NCBI GenBank assembly: GCA_019638455.1
Contig: JAHBTU010000003.1
Span: forward strand, 806,001 to 870,000
Reading direction: 5' to 3'
DNA from: Saprospiraceae bacterium
Lineage (GTDB): Bacteria > Bacteroidota > Bacteroidia > Chitinophagales > Saprospiraceae
Length of the DNA stretch: 64,000 bases
In this document: positions 55,344 through 63,640 of the stretch, piece after piece
Layout: the number at the start of each line of letters is the position of its first letter
Position numbering within the stretch: position 1 is the first letter of the stretch
Program-made: the position numbers and the translations under genes
The notes under the pieces: generated by a model
What the model was told of the DNA's origin: nothing
The model's database searches: none
What the model saw: only the letters and a program-made list of their open reading frames with translations

Positions 55344-55566
55344 TTTCGGCGAGTTGGTTGAGTTGCTCTCTGGTTTTCAGCACGTTCTGATATTCTTCTT
55401 CCGTCCAGACAGGGCCAGTGAGCAGCAGTTCTTGCAAATTGTTCGGCTGCTGCGGAGCCGCTTCTGCTTTTTGAATAGCCTCGGCCAATTGCTTCCTTTG
55501 CTTGGAGGGCAATTGCATCACCAACTTCAACAGTTGTTCGTAGCCGATTTCAAGATTTGAGTTCAT
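55330..55566 (-). CDS. Antitoxin of the broken vapC-like module
   Basis: 78 residues. It starts MNSNLEIGYEQLLKLVMQLPSKQRKQLAEAIQKAE, the same helical start as the antitoxin at 53887, and ends in an acidic/glutamine-rich segment (LLTGPVWTEEEYQNVLKTREQLNQLAENGLN) expected to bind the PIN toxin. The frame is intact and overlaps the toxin start by 14 bases. The ATG at 55566 is chosen because homologous antitoxins start there. The shared N-terminus of two modules with unrelated toxins suggests modular exchange. Confidence 0.75.
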   Translation of the reverse strand: MNSNLEIGYEQLLKLVMQLPSKQRKQLAEAIQKAEAAPQQPNNLQELLLTGPVWTEEEYQNVLKTREQLNQLAENGLN

Positions 55567-55610
55567 GGCTTTTGCTTTTCGGTTCGTAAGGTTTTTGGGA
55601 GACAAATTTA
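55532..55610. repeat. Diverged relative of the 106-bp leader
   Basis: GTAGCCGATTTCAAGATTT, TTTTCGGTT and TTTTTGGGAGACAAATTTAG match copies A and B with scattered differences. It covers the start of the vapC-like module's antitoxin and its leader, and is probably the older member of the family. Confidence 0.8.
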
Positions 55611-55928
55611 GGTTGAAATGGCGAAAGGGGCAAAATAGATTAAGACGGCAGTTTTTCAATCATTTCCTGAAATCTGTATTTTTCCAAGAAATGAAAATTT
55701 TTTCTGGAGAGTCGCAGACCAAACTCGGGATTAGACTTTTGGCCCTTGTCATAGTTCATGTCTGCTAATAAATCGTTTGGCTGAAGCCATGCTTCAGAAG
55801 GGATAATATACATCTGAGGTAGGTGGAAATTTTCAAAAAGAGCCAAACCCAGAAACAGGTTTTTTCGGAGGATGAATTTAACTTTTGGCATGAAGACGTA
55901 ATTCGTCTTCTCCAAGCGTGCTGATTTA

Positions 55929-56831
55929 GACCATGTTCAAAAATTATTTGTTTTAAAAAACATGGGAATCGGTGCGTAATTTTGAGTTGACCAAAACTTA
56001 AAAATTATGCAAACGCAGTTTACTGAGTTGACCGATTCCCAATGGGAAGTTCTGAAAGAAGTTTTGCCCTACCAAAGGAAACGCAAACATAATTTGCGAG
56101 CCGTCGTGAACGGCATTTTGTACTTGCACCGGACAGGCGGCCAGTGGCGCAACCTGCCCGCTGTTTTTCCGCCTTGGAAGAGCGTGTACTATTATTTTCA
56201 TCGGTGGTCGCGCCAGGGTGTTTGGCAAACGGTGAACGACTGGGTGGCCGAACTGGAGCGGCTTTTTTGGGGCAAGGAGGTCAGCGCAAGCCTTGTCTGC
56301 ATTGACAGCCAATCTGTTAAGGCAGCGCCTTTTGTCCACGAAGAAAGGGGCGTTGACGGCAACAAGAAAGTGAACGGACGCAAGCGGCACATCCTGGTGG
56401 ACACTTTGGGTCTCGTCATTGGTGTGGTGGTCAGTGCCGCCAACAAGCCCGACGGTCAAATGGGCATTCAATTGTTGAAACAATGCTCGGCCCACTTTGG
56501 CCGGTTGAAAAAGATTCTGGTGGACGGGGTTTACGCCGGCGCTTTCAGCGAGTTTGCCGCCTCCGAACTCGGCGTGGAGGTGGAGATATCTTCACGTCCG
56601 CCAACCTCCAAGGGCTTTGTGCCCATCAAAAAACGCTGGGTCAACGAACGGACTTTCGGCTGGTTCAATTTCTTCCGACGATTGGATAAAGACCATGAAA
56701 AAACAACAAAAAGTTCGGAATCCATGATATTGCTGGCGAACATTCAAGTGATTTTAGGGCGAATGGCCGCTTGACAAAAAGTTGTTCTGCACTAACCCCA
56801 CCTCACTAACCAAAAATTTTTGAACATGCTC
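55929..56831 (+). mobile_element. IS5-family insertion sequence, 903 bp
   Basis: Terminal inverted repeats GACCATGTTCAAAAATTATT (left) and GAGCATGTTCAAAAATTTTT (right, reversed) are imperfect, 15 of the first 17 bases or more matching. The flanks are TTA (55926-55928) and TTA (56832-56834), a 3-base target duplication as in the IS1031/IS427-type groups of IS5. One transposase gene (56007-56774) fills it. The insertion splits the nuclease-like gene exactly, so the ends are supported by frame restoration. Confidence 0.92.
56007..56774 (+). CDS. IS5-family DDE transposase
   Basis: 255 residues. N-terminal DUF4096-type domain (FTELTDSQWEVLKEVLP, HRTGGQWRNLPAVFPPWKSVYYYFHRWSRQGVW) and a DDE catalytic core: Asp100 in CIDSQSVKA, Asp173 in LVDGVYAG and Glu214 in WVNERTFGWF. 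Unlike many IS5 relatives it is encoded in one frame, with no programmed shift. All three acidic residues are present and the frame is intact, so the element may still be active. Confidence 0.95.
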   Translation: MQTQFTELTDSQWEVLKEVLPYQRKRKHNLRAVVNGILYLHRTGGQWRNLPAVFPPWKSVYYYFHRWSRQGVWQTVNDWVAELERLFWGKEVSASLVCIDSQSVKAAPFVHEERGVDGNKKVNGRKRHILVDTLGLVIGVVVSAANKPDGQMGIQLLKQCSAHFGRLKKILVDGVYAGAFSEFAASELGVEVEISSRPPTSKGFVPIKKRWVNERTFGWFNFFRRLDKDHEKTTKSSESMILLANIQVILGRMAA

Positions 56832-57089
56832 TTAACCTGAACCTCAAGAAAAGTTGAATTTTTCCGAAGGACAAAATCAATTCCCTTGTCATCAATTTCA
56901 GGGGAATAAATGTCCCATCCGAAAAGGGTGAACTCCATTTTCATGTAATATTCGGCATACTTGCCTACTTGGAGTGAGGAAAGTCTTTCCCAATTATACT
57001 TTTCCATGAATCAAATCTACATATTCCTCCGATACTGCCCCCCCCACCTCATACAGCGCGTGCGTAATCCGCCCCAGCGAGCACACGCC

Positions 57090-57536
57090 TCACTCCTTAT
57101 TCTTCATCAAATTATCTATGTCTCCTAAATCCTGCGGGCGACCGACCATGCGCTTATTGAGCAGAAGGCTTTCATAGTCAATGAAATTCACAGGCAAATC
57201 ACCCAGATTTACTTGTACTTTCTGAGCGTAGCAGGGTTCAAATTCCAGTCCTTCACAAGAAGTTATTATGTCAATGCGATTGGGCGGATACCCCAGTTGG
57301 ACAAATTCGCCCGGAGTGAGGAAATCTTCGGGTGTCAGGCCGGAGAAACCAAATTTTTGAAGCACCCTGGAAAGGTTTTCAGCATTGGTGCGGTCAACCC
57401 ACACCCAAATGTCCAAGTCTTTGGTATAACGGGGGTAGCCGTGCGCTGCCACCGCATAGCCTCCGACAACGAGGTAGCGGACATCATGCGCGTTTAACAA
57501 TTGTATAAACTCTCTGAAGTCTTTGTTCAGCACCAT
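57090..57536 (-). CDS. Nucleotidyltransferase-fold protein (MNT-like)
   Basis: 148 residues. HDVRYLVVGGYAVAAHGYPRYTKDLDIWV carries the polymerase-beta-type nucleotidyltransferase motif GG(Y/A)-x-DLD (Gly25-Gly26, Asp40 and Asp42), and NRIDIITS supplies the third acidic residue. Relatives of the DUF6036/AbiEii-MenA kind act as toxins or nucleotide-modifying enzymes. The preceding gene on the same strand overlaps it by 53 bases, so the two are translated together. The ATG at 57536 is preferred over upstream starts that are in the overlapped gene. Confidence 0.8.
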   Translation of the reverse strand: MVLNKDFREFIQLLNAHDVRYLVVGGYAVAAHGYPRYTKDLDIWVWVDRTNAENLSRVLQKFGFSGLTPEDFLTPGEFVQLGYPPNRIDIITSCEGLEFEPCYAQKVQVNLGDLPVNFIDYESLLLNKRMVGRPQDLGDIDNLMKNKE

Positions 57537-57675
57537 ATTTCCAACGGTTGTACTCGTCGCGGATTTGTTCGAGTGCCAGCAGGCGTTCGTAGATCGGGCG
57601 CGACTGCCAGAACTCGAAGTCGTTCCCTTGCTCGGCAATCTTACCTTTCCGGATGAAGGTTTTGTCCATTTGCAT
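57484..57675 (-). CDS. Small helical partner of the nucleotidyltransferase
   Basis: 63 residues. MQMDKTFIRKGKIAEQGNDFEFWQSRPIYERLLALEQIRDEYNRWKYGAEQRLQRVYTIVKRA: a short N-terminal segment, then a long amphipathic helical part. Similar small genes often precede nucleotidyltransferase genes in Bacteroidota, in the same overlapped arrangement, but the family was not named with certainty. Its overlap with the NTase gene suggests a two-gene module, possibly toxin-antitoxin-like. Confidence 0.65.
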   Translation of the reverse strand: MQMDKTFIRKGKIAEQGNDFEFWQSRPIYERLLALEQIRDEYNRWKYGAEQRLQRVYTIVKRA

Positions 57676-57694
57676 GACTCAAAGATACAAAAAA

Positions 57695-60600
57695 TCACAT
57701 ATTCCTCCGATACTGCCCTCCCACCTCATACAGCGCGTGCGTAATCTGCCCCAGCGAGCAAACCTTCACCGCTTCCATGAGTTCGGCGAAGAGGTTTTCG
57801 TTGTGGACGGCGGCCATTTGCAGGCGGCGCAGCGCGTCTTTCGACTTTTGTTCGTTGGCTTTGTGCAAGTTGCGCAGTGTCTGGATTTGCGCCTCCTTCT
57901 CCTCCTCTTCTGCGCGAATGACCTCTTTCGGCAAAATCGTCGGCGAACCCTCCTTCGAGAGGAAGGTGTTGACCCCGATGATGGGCAGTTCGCCCGTGTG
58001 TTTCAGCGTTTCGTAGTAAAGGCTTTCCTCCTGGATTTTGCCGCGCTGGTACATCGTCTCCATCGCGCCCAACACCCCGCCACGCTCGGTGATGCGGTCG
58101 AATTCCGACAGCACGGCTTCCTCCACCAAGTCGGTCAGTTCTTCGACGATGAACGCGCCTTGCAGCGGGTTTTCGTTTTTTGCCAGACCCAGTTCGTGGT
58201 TGATAATCAACTGAATCGCCATCGCGCGACGCACCGATTCCTCCGTCGGCGTGGTGATGGCCTCGTCGTAGGCGTTGGTGTGGAGCGAGTTGCAGTTGTC
58301 ATAAATCGCGTAGAGCGCCTGCAAGGTCGTGCGGATGTCGTTGAAAGCGATTTCCTGCGCGTGGAGGCTGCGCCCCGAGGTCTGAATGTGATATTTCAAC
58401 ATCTGGCTGCGCTTGTTCGCGCCGTATTTGAAACGCATGGCTTTCGCCCAAATCCGCCGCGCCACCCGACCGATGACCGCGTATTCCGGGTCGGTGCCGT
58501 TGCTAAAAAAGAACGAGAGATTGGGCGCGAAGTCGTCCACCTTCATGCCGCGCGAGGCATAGTATTCCACAAAGGTGAAGCCGTTGGAAAGCGTGAACGC
58601 TAATTGCGAAATCGGGTTGGCACCCGCTTCGGCAATGTGGTAGCCCGAAATGGAGACCGAGTAGAAGTTGCGGACTTTGTTTTTGATAAAAAACTCCTGC
58701 ACGTCGCCCATCACGCGCAGACTGAATTCCGTGCTGAAAATGCAGGTGTTCTGCGCCTGGTCTTCTTTCAAAATGTCGGCTTGCACCGTGCCGCGCACGG
58801 CGGAGAGCGCGTAGGCTTTAATTTTTTCGTACACGTCTTTTGGTAAAACCTCTTCCCCCGTAATGCCCAACAACATCAAGCCTAAACCGTCATTTCCTTC
58901 CGGCAAATCGCCCAAGTATTTCGGTCGCGGTAAATTTTTGGAATCGTATTTCTCCTTCAACTTCGCCTCCACGAGATGTTCCAACTTGTTTTCCCGAATG
59001 TATTTTTCGCACTGCTGGTCAATCGCCGCGTTCATAAAAAACGCCGCAATCGTAGCCGCCGGGCCGTTTATCGTCATTGAAACGGAGGTCTTTGGGTCGC
59101 AAAGGTCGAAACCGGAGTAGAGTTTTTTGGCGTCGTCGAGGCAGCAGACCGACACGCCGGAGTTGCCGACTTTGCCATAAATATCGGGGCGGTAGTCGGG
59201 GTCTTCGCCGTACAAAGTCACCGAGTCGAAAGCCGTCGAGAGCCGTGCCGCCGGCAGGCCGAGGCTGACGTAGTGAAAACGTTTGTTCGTGCGCTCCGGA
59301 CCGCCTTCGCCGGCGAACATCCGGGTCGGGTCTTCGCCCTCGCGTTTGAAGGGGAAAACGCCTGCTGTGTAGGGGAACTCGCCCGGCACGTTTTCCTGCA
59401 AACGCCAGCGCAGGATGTCGCCCCAATCCTTGAATTTCGGAAAAGCCACGCGCGGGATGCGGGTGTGTGACAGGCTTTCGGTAAAGGTTTTTACCCGAAT
59501 CTCCTTGTCGCGGACGTGATAGATGTACTCGTCGGCGGCGTATTGCGCCTTTTTCGCTTCGTGGCCTTCGAGGATGCGCTTGCAGCGCCAATCGAGTTGC
59601 GCTTCGAGGTCGGCGTATTGTTTTTCAAGCACTTGTACGGCGGAACGCTGTTCCGCCTCCATCCCTGAACGGCGTTCCGGCGTACCATTCAGCATTTCGA
59701 TGGTATTTTTCAGGCTCCACATTTTCCGCGCAATGGCCACCTGTTCCTCCACGTCGAGGTCGTATTTGCGGTTCGTCTCGGCGATTTCCGACAAATAGCG
59801 CACCCGCTGCGGCGGGATGATGTAGATTTTCTCCGACATCTCGTCCGGCGCGTGGAAGTGCGATTGGAAATTCGCGCCAGTTTTTTCATTCAATAAATCT
59901 ATGACGCGGCGGTACAGTTGGTTCACGCCGGGGTCGTTGAACTGGCTGGCGATGCAGCCGAACACGGGCATTTCGTCCACCGCCACGTTCCAGGCGTTGC
60001 GATTGCGCTGCACTTGTTTGCGCACGTCGCGCAGGGCATCGAGTGCGCCGCGTTTGTCGAACTTGTTGATGGCAATCACGTCGGCAAAATCCAGCATATC
60101 AATCTTTTCCAACTGCGTGGCTGCGCCAAATTCGGGGGTCATCACATAGAGGCTCAGGTCTGAGTGGTCCACGATTTCGGTGTCGCTCTGGCCGATGCCG
60201 GAAGTTTCTAAAATTATCAAATCGTACTTCGCCGCTTTCAGAATGTCCACTGCCGCGTGGACGTACTTGGACAAGGCCAGATTGCTTTGACGGGTTGCCA
60301 GCGAGCGCATATACACGCGGGGATTGTTGATGGCGTTCATGCGGATGCGGTCGCCGAGCAGCGCGCCGCCGGTCTTGCGCTTGGAGGGGTCAACGGAGAC
60401 GATGGCGATGGTTTTGTCCTGAAAATCAAGCAGAAAGCGGCGGACGAGTTCGTCCACGAGAGAGGATTTTCCCGCGCCGCCAGTGCCAGTGACGCCGAGA
60501 ACGGGTGGAGTTTGAAGCTTGGAGTTTGGAGTTTGAAGTTGCGACGCGATTTCTTTTTCGTAAAAATCGGGGTTGTTTTCGGCAATAGAAATAAGCCGCG

Positions 60601-61099
60601 CCACCGCTCCGGGATTTTTTTCTGAAAAATGTTTGAGTTCTCCATTCAGGGAAAAACCCACCGGGAAGTCGCATTTTTCCAAAACGTCGTTTATCATGCC
60701 TTGCAAACCCATCTTGCGCCCGTCGTCGGGGTGGTAAATGCGGGTGATGCCGTATGCGTGCAATTCTTCGATTTCCGAAGGCAGAATGGTGCCGCCGCCG
60801 CCGCCGAAGATTTTGATGTGACCCGCGCCGCGCTCTTTGAGCAAATCGTACATGTATTTGAAAAACTCGTTGTGGCCGCCTTGATAAGAGGTGATGGCGA
60901 TGCCCTGTACGTCCTCCTGAATGGCACAGTCCACGATTTCCTGCACCGAGCGGTTGTGGCCGAGGTGGATGATTTCCGCGCCAGACGATTGCATGATGCG
61001 GCGCATGATATTGATGGCTGCGTCGTGGCCGTCGAAAAGGCTGGCGGCGGTGACGAGGCGGATTTTGTTTTTGGGCTGGTAAACGGGCGGATTTTGCAT
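57695..61099 (-). CDS. icmF: Fused isobutyryl-CoA mutase (IcmF)
   Basis: 1134 residues in the IcmF order. N-terminal cobalamin-binding domain (about 12-150) with the DxHxxG-type motif DGHDAA (23-28, His25 as Co ligand) and GGGGTILPSE; a MeaB-like G-protein chaperone domain (about 200-500) with P-loop GVTGTGGAGKSS (203-212) and NKFD; and a C-terminal substrate domain (about 560-1090) with GPAATIAAFFMNAAIDQQCEKYI and SGYHIAEAGANPISQLAF. It interconverts isobutyryl- and butyryl-CoA. Residues 187-198 (QLQTPNSKLQTP), just before the P-loop, look like a short repeat insertion. The ATG at 61099 is chosen over one 17 codons upstream. Confidence 0.94.
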   Translation of the reverse strand: MQNPPVYQPKNKIRLVTAASLFDGHDAAINIMRRIMQSSGAEIIHLGHNRSVQEIVDCAIQEDVQGIAITSYQGGHNEFFKYMYDLLKERGAGHIKIFGGGGGTILPSEIEELHAYGITRIYHPDDGRKMGLQGMINDVLEKCDFPVGFSLNGELKHFSEKNPGAVARLISIAENNPDFYEKEIASQLQTPNSKLQTPPVLGVTGTGGAGKSSLVDELVRRFLLDFQDKTIAIVSVDPSKRKTGGALLGDRIRMNAINNPRVYMRSLATRQSNLALSKYVHAAVDILKAAKYDLIILETSGIGQSDTEIVDHSDLSLYVMTPEFGAATQLEKIDMLDFADVIAINKFDKRGALDALRDVRKQVQRNRNAWNVAVDEMPVFGCIASQFNDPGVNQLYRRVIDLLNEKTGANFQSHFHAPDEMSEKIYIIPPQRVRYLSEIAETNRKYDLDVEEQVAIARKMWSLKNTIEMLNGTPERRSGMEAEQRSAVQVLEKQYADLEAQLDWRCKRILEGHEAKKAQYAADEYIYHVRDKEIRVKTFTESLSHTRIPRVAFPKFKDWGDILRWRLQENVPGEFPYTAGVFPFKREGEDPTRMFAGEGGPERTNKRFHYVSLGLPAARLSTAFDSVTLYGEDPDYRPDIYGKVGNSGVSVCCLDDAKKLYSGFDLCDPKTSVSMTINGPAATIAAFFMNAAIDQQCEKYIRENKLEHLVEAKLKEKYDSKNLPRPKYLGDLPEGNDGLGLMLLGITGEEVLPKDVYEKIKAYALSAVRGTVQADILKEDQAQNTCIFSTEFSLRVMGDVQEFFIKNKVRNFYSVSISGYHIAEAGANPISQLAFTLSNGFTFVEYYASRGMKVDDFAPNLSFFFSNGTDPEYAVIGRVARRIWAKAMRFKYGANKRSQMLKYHIQTSGRSLHAQEIAFNDIRTTLQALYAIYDNCNSLHTNAYDEAITTPTEESVRRAMAIQLIINHELGLAKNENPLQGAFIVEELTDLVEEAVLSEFDRITERGGVLGAMETMYQRGKIQEESLYYETLKHTGELPIIGVNTFLSKEGSPTILPKEVIRAEEEEKEAQIQTLRNLHKANEQKSKDALRRLQMAAVHNENLFAELMEAVKVCSLGQITHALYEVGGQYRRNM

Positions 61100-61299
61100 G
61101 GCGTGCGCGTTGGTTGGGCAATTGCGAAACGGGGTGTTTGGGTGGGGCAAAATTAGTAGAAAACCATCGCGCTGAGGCGTTTTCCTTTTTGAAAAATGAA
61201 AGGGAGGGTTGAGGCGCGTTTGTATGTCAAAAATTTAAGTGTTTCAACAACTAAATTGAGGTTTGCTTGTTCTATCCCTATTCTTTCATCTTTGAAAAA

Positions 61300-61848
61300 A
61301 TGCAAATCAACATGGCAAACACAATTTGGCAGCTCGATGCTGCGCACTCCGAAGTGACCTTCCGCGTCCGCCACCTCCTCATCGCCACGGTGTCGGGCAA
61401 ATTCGACAATTTTACCTCCTCCGTTACCAACAATAGCGATGATTTCACCAATGCCAATATCGAGTTTGCCGTTGATACGGCCTCTGTCAACACCGGCGTG
61501 GAAGCCCGCGACAACCACTTGCGCGGCGACGACTTTTTCAACAGCGAAAAATTCCCGCGGATGACTTTCAAATCTACTGGCCTGAAAAAACTGGGTGCTG
61601 ACGATTATCAACTCGACGGCGACCTGACCATCCGCGATGTAACCAAGCCTATTTCCTTTAAGGTCGAATTTGGCGGCAAAGCTACCGACCCATACGGCAA
61701 TCAAAAAGCGGGCTTTGAAGTGACGGGTACGCTTAATCGCAAGGAGTTTGGCCTTCGTTGGGATGCCGTCACAGAAGCGGGCGGCGCTGTCGTGTCAGAC
61801 GAGGTGAAAATCCATGCCAATGTCCAATACGCCAAGGCGCAATCATAA
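61300..61848 (+). CDS. YceI-family protein
   Basis: 182 residues, starting MQINMANTIWQLDAAHSEVTFRVRHLLIATVSGKF, with DDFFNSEKFPRMTFKSTGL and ITKPISFKVEFGGK-type segments of the YceI lipocalin-like barrel, which binds isoprenoids or other lipids. There is no signal peptide, as in many Bacteroidota members. The ATG at 61312 (MANTIW) is also possible and would match family starts better. It is followed by its own terminator. Confidence 0.9.
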   Translation: MQINMANTIWQLDAAHSEVTFRVRHLLIATVSGKFDNFTSSVTNNSDDFTNANIEFAVDTASVNTGVEARDNHLRGDDFFNSEKFPRMTFKSTGLKKLGADDYQLDGDLTIRDVTKPISFKVEFGGKATDPYGNQKAGFEVTGTLNRKEFGLRWDAVTEAGGAVVSDEVKIHANVQYAKAQS

Positions 61849-61869
61849 AAGCAACGCGCAATGATTGGA

Positions 61870-61916
61870 GAAGCCCGATGGTAGTCACAATGGACTCACC
61901 GTCGGGCTTCCTTATT
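61870..61916 (+). terminator. Terminator after the YceI gene
   Basis: GAAGCCCGA-x-GGT pairs with ACC-x-TCGGGCTTC around a 15-base loop; the T-rich tail CTTATTTC is modest. It lies 22 bases after the stop codon, and the gldN gene converges from the other side. Confidence 0.75.
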
Positions 61917-61949
61917 TCGAGACTTGTCGAGAGAATACGACAATATCCT

Positions 61950-62816
61950 TCACCAGCTCCACAAATCCTGCTCCCGGTTGAATAGGTCGTCTTCTATTTT
62001 TTGCGCATGGAGCAGCAGGTCGGTGCCAACCAGATAATCCTGAAGACGCATGTCGTGCAAGTTGTTTTCCTTCATGATGAAAGAGGAAAAATACCGCATC
62101 TCAAACAGGTCCCCCCACGAGAGGGTGGAGGCGTGGTTGCCACCGTGCATGGTGGCTTTTCGCCCAGCAAGAAGCGAGCGGGCCGAGGGGTAATGCACCC
62201 AAAACAGTGGCTTTTCATACCTAAAATTGCCTTCATCATCCAACACGTCAATGAGAGGTGCAATGCCGAGGATGCGCACCCGAAGGGTGCTGGTGCGTGT
62301 GTCGAAAAACCAGCTCTCTTTCAGACGGTAACGCCGAACATCCTCCCAATTCAGTTCGGTTTTCACTTCCTGCCATTGGTCTGTAAAGTCATCTGGGTCC
62401 CAAACCACAATAGAATCCACCCGTATCAAAATGGATTCCACGTCTGTCAATGATAGTGGTTTGGTAAATTGGTCGTTCTCGGTGCTGTAAACCGTCAAGT
62501 CGCCCGCGAGCGCCGCTTCGGAAAAAATCGTGAACAAAGGTGATTCGGGTGCCACAAAGGGCAGATTCATTTTTTCGCGTGTGTCAATGACGCGCCAGAG
62601 TCTTTTTTCCCACAAAATATCCGCCTCTCGAATCGGTGCATATCTCAGGGTTCGGTGTTCGCTCACGACCGTCCGCTCCGTGATGTCGTCGAGCGGCGCA
62701 TAAGTCAATTCAGGCATAGGGTCGGTGGTTTGCGCGAGCGCAAGGGTGGCGGAGAACAAGGCTCCGCCGAGGAAGCCCAATACACGGGCTGCCCGCAGTG
62801 ACAGCAGATTTGTCAT
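61950..62816 (-). CDS. gldN: Gliding motility / T9SS protein GldN
   Basis: 288 residues. Signal peptide (1-28, ending LALAQ), then ADILWEKRLWRVIDTREKMNLPF, the conserved GldN start, followed by ENDQFTKPLSL, VWDPDDFTDQWQEVKTELNWEDVRRYRLKESWFFDTRTS, and LRVRILGIAPLID. GldN and GldK form the periplasmic ring of the type IX secretion system. In most genomes gldN ends the gldKLMN operon; here it stands alone, so it is a second copy or a relocated gene. A gap of 234 bases follows it up to 63050 with nothing recognised. Confidence 0.88.
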   Translation of the reverse strand: MTNLLSLRAARVLGFLGGALFSATLALAQTTDPMPELTYAPLDDITERTVVSEHRTLRYAPIREADILWEKRLWRVIDTREKMNLPFVAPESPLFTIFSEAALAGDLTVYSTENDQFTKPLSLTDVESILIRVDSIVVWDPDDFTDQWQEVKTELNWEDVRRYRLKESWFFDTRTSTLRVRILGIAPLIDVLDDEGNFRYEKPLFWVHYPSARSLLAGRKATMHGGNHASTLSWGDLFEMRYFSSFIMKENNLHDMRLQDYLVGTDLLLHAQKIEDDLFNREQDLWSW

Positions 62817-63050
62817 GTGGTAGAGTGTTTAGTAATTTGATAGAAGGATAAAAGAAACCGGGTGGGCAGTAAGTAAATCAAAAAGCCATTCGCAGGTGCT
62901 TTTGTATTCGGATATCAGGAAAGAAATACTAGGGCGGAATAGCCTTGTTGAAGGCGGAAAAACATTCTCGTGTGGAAATTAAAAATTTTTTCAAACAAGA
63001 ACGGAGCCAAAACGGGGCGCGGCAAAACCCTGTTGCAGAAGTTAAAAATT

Positions 63051-63599
63051 TTAACATCTGGCGATAAATCGGGCAAAATGCAACAACGAATCAAACTGAA
63101 AATCCAAGTTCATGGGCGCTAATGCTGCGGCATCCTCAAATTTGCCGGCGACGAGCGCCACTCGCATACCCAGGGTTTGTCCGAATTCCATATCGGAGGC
63201 TGAGTCGCCCACCAACCAAGCATTTTCAAAATCAATATCGGGGAAATCCGCCAGTGCCAGCCACGCCATCCCGGTGGCTGGTTTGCGGCAACGGCAACCT
63301 GCTTCTTTGGAGTGAGGGCAGTAATATGCGCGGTCTATGCGCCCGCCGGCGGCTTGCACCCAATCGAACATTTTTCGATGAACATCGGCTAAGTTTTTCT
63401 CGGTCATGAGTCCTTTCCCAATACCTGCTTGATTGGTGACCACAACGATGTGACCGAAATACTCGGCCAACAGCCGCATGGCTTCCTCGAGGCCTTCTGT
63501 TGGCTCAAACATCTCAGGCACACGCACATAGTCTCCAGGGGTGCGGACGTTGATGACCCCATCGCGGTCGAGGAATAAAGTGGGTTGAGAGCGCGTCAT
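63051..63599 (-). CDS. gmhB: HAD-family phosphatase, GmhB/histidinol-phosphatase type
   Basis: 182 residues. LFLDRDGVINVRTPGDYV (Asp11/Asp13), VVVTNQAGIGKGLMTEKNL, YYCPHSKEAGCRCRKPATGM (the zinc-binding cysteine loop) and VGDSASDMEFGQTLGM match the HAD IIIA group that contains GmhB, which removes a phosphate from heptose 1,7-bisphosphate in ADP-heptose synthesis. Histidinol phosphatase of the same fold cannot be excluded. The ATG at 63599 is used; a TTG at 63605 is less likely. Confidence 0.85.
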   Translation of the reverse strand: MTRSQPTLFLDRDGVINVRTPGDYVRVPEMFEPTEGLEEAMRLLAEYFGHIVVVTNQAGIGKGLMTEKNLADVHRKMFDWVQAAGGRIDRAYYCPHSKEAGCRCRKPATGMAWLALADFPDIDFENAWLVGDSASDMEFGQTLGMRVALVAGKFEDAAALAPMNLDFQFDSLLHFARFIARC

Positions 63600-63640
63600 T
63601 GTCAAGTTGTCAAATTGCCTTCACATTCCGAAACACGCAT

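Larger units (their letters stand above)
55640..57007 (-). pseudogene. PD-(D/E)XK-like nuclease gene split by an IS element
   Basis: The 5' part (57007 to 56832) reads MEKYNWERLSSLQVGKYAEYYMKME ... KGIDFVLRKN ... FLEVQVK. The 3' part (55928 to 55640) reads SARLEKTNYVFMPKVKF ... IEKLPS. Removing the IS (55929-56831) and one TTA copy joins them in frame as EVQVKSARLEKTNY, giving 153 residues. The D-x9-E-x-K pattern (GIDFVL, then EVQVK) fits a PD-(D/E)XK nuclease fold such as DUF4365-type proteins. This gene is broken by insertion and its function was not recognised. Confidence 0.85.

Noticed and set aside
61100..61266. A cobalamin riboswitch upstream of icmF
   Set aside because: No B12-box-like GCCACTG or matching long stems were found in the region before the gene.
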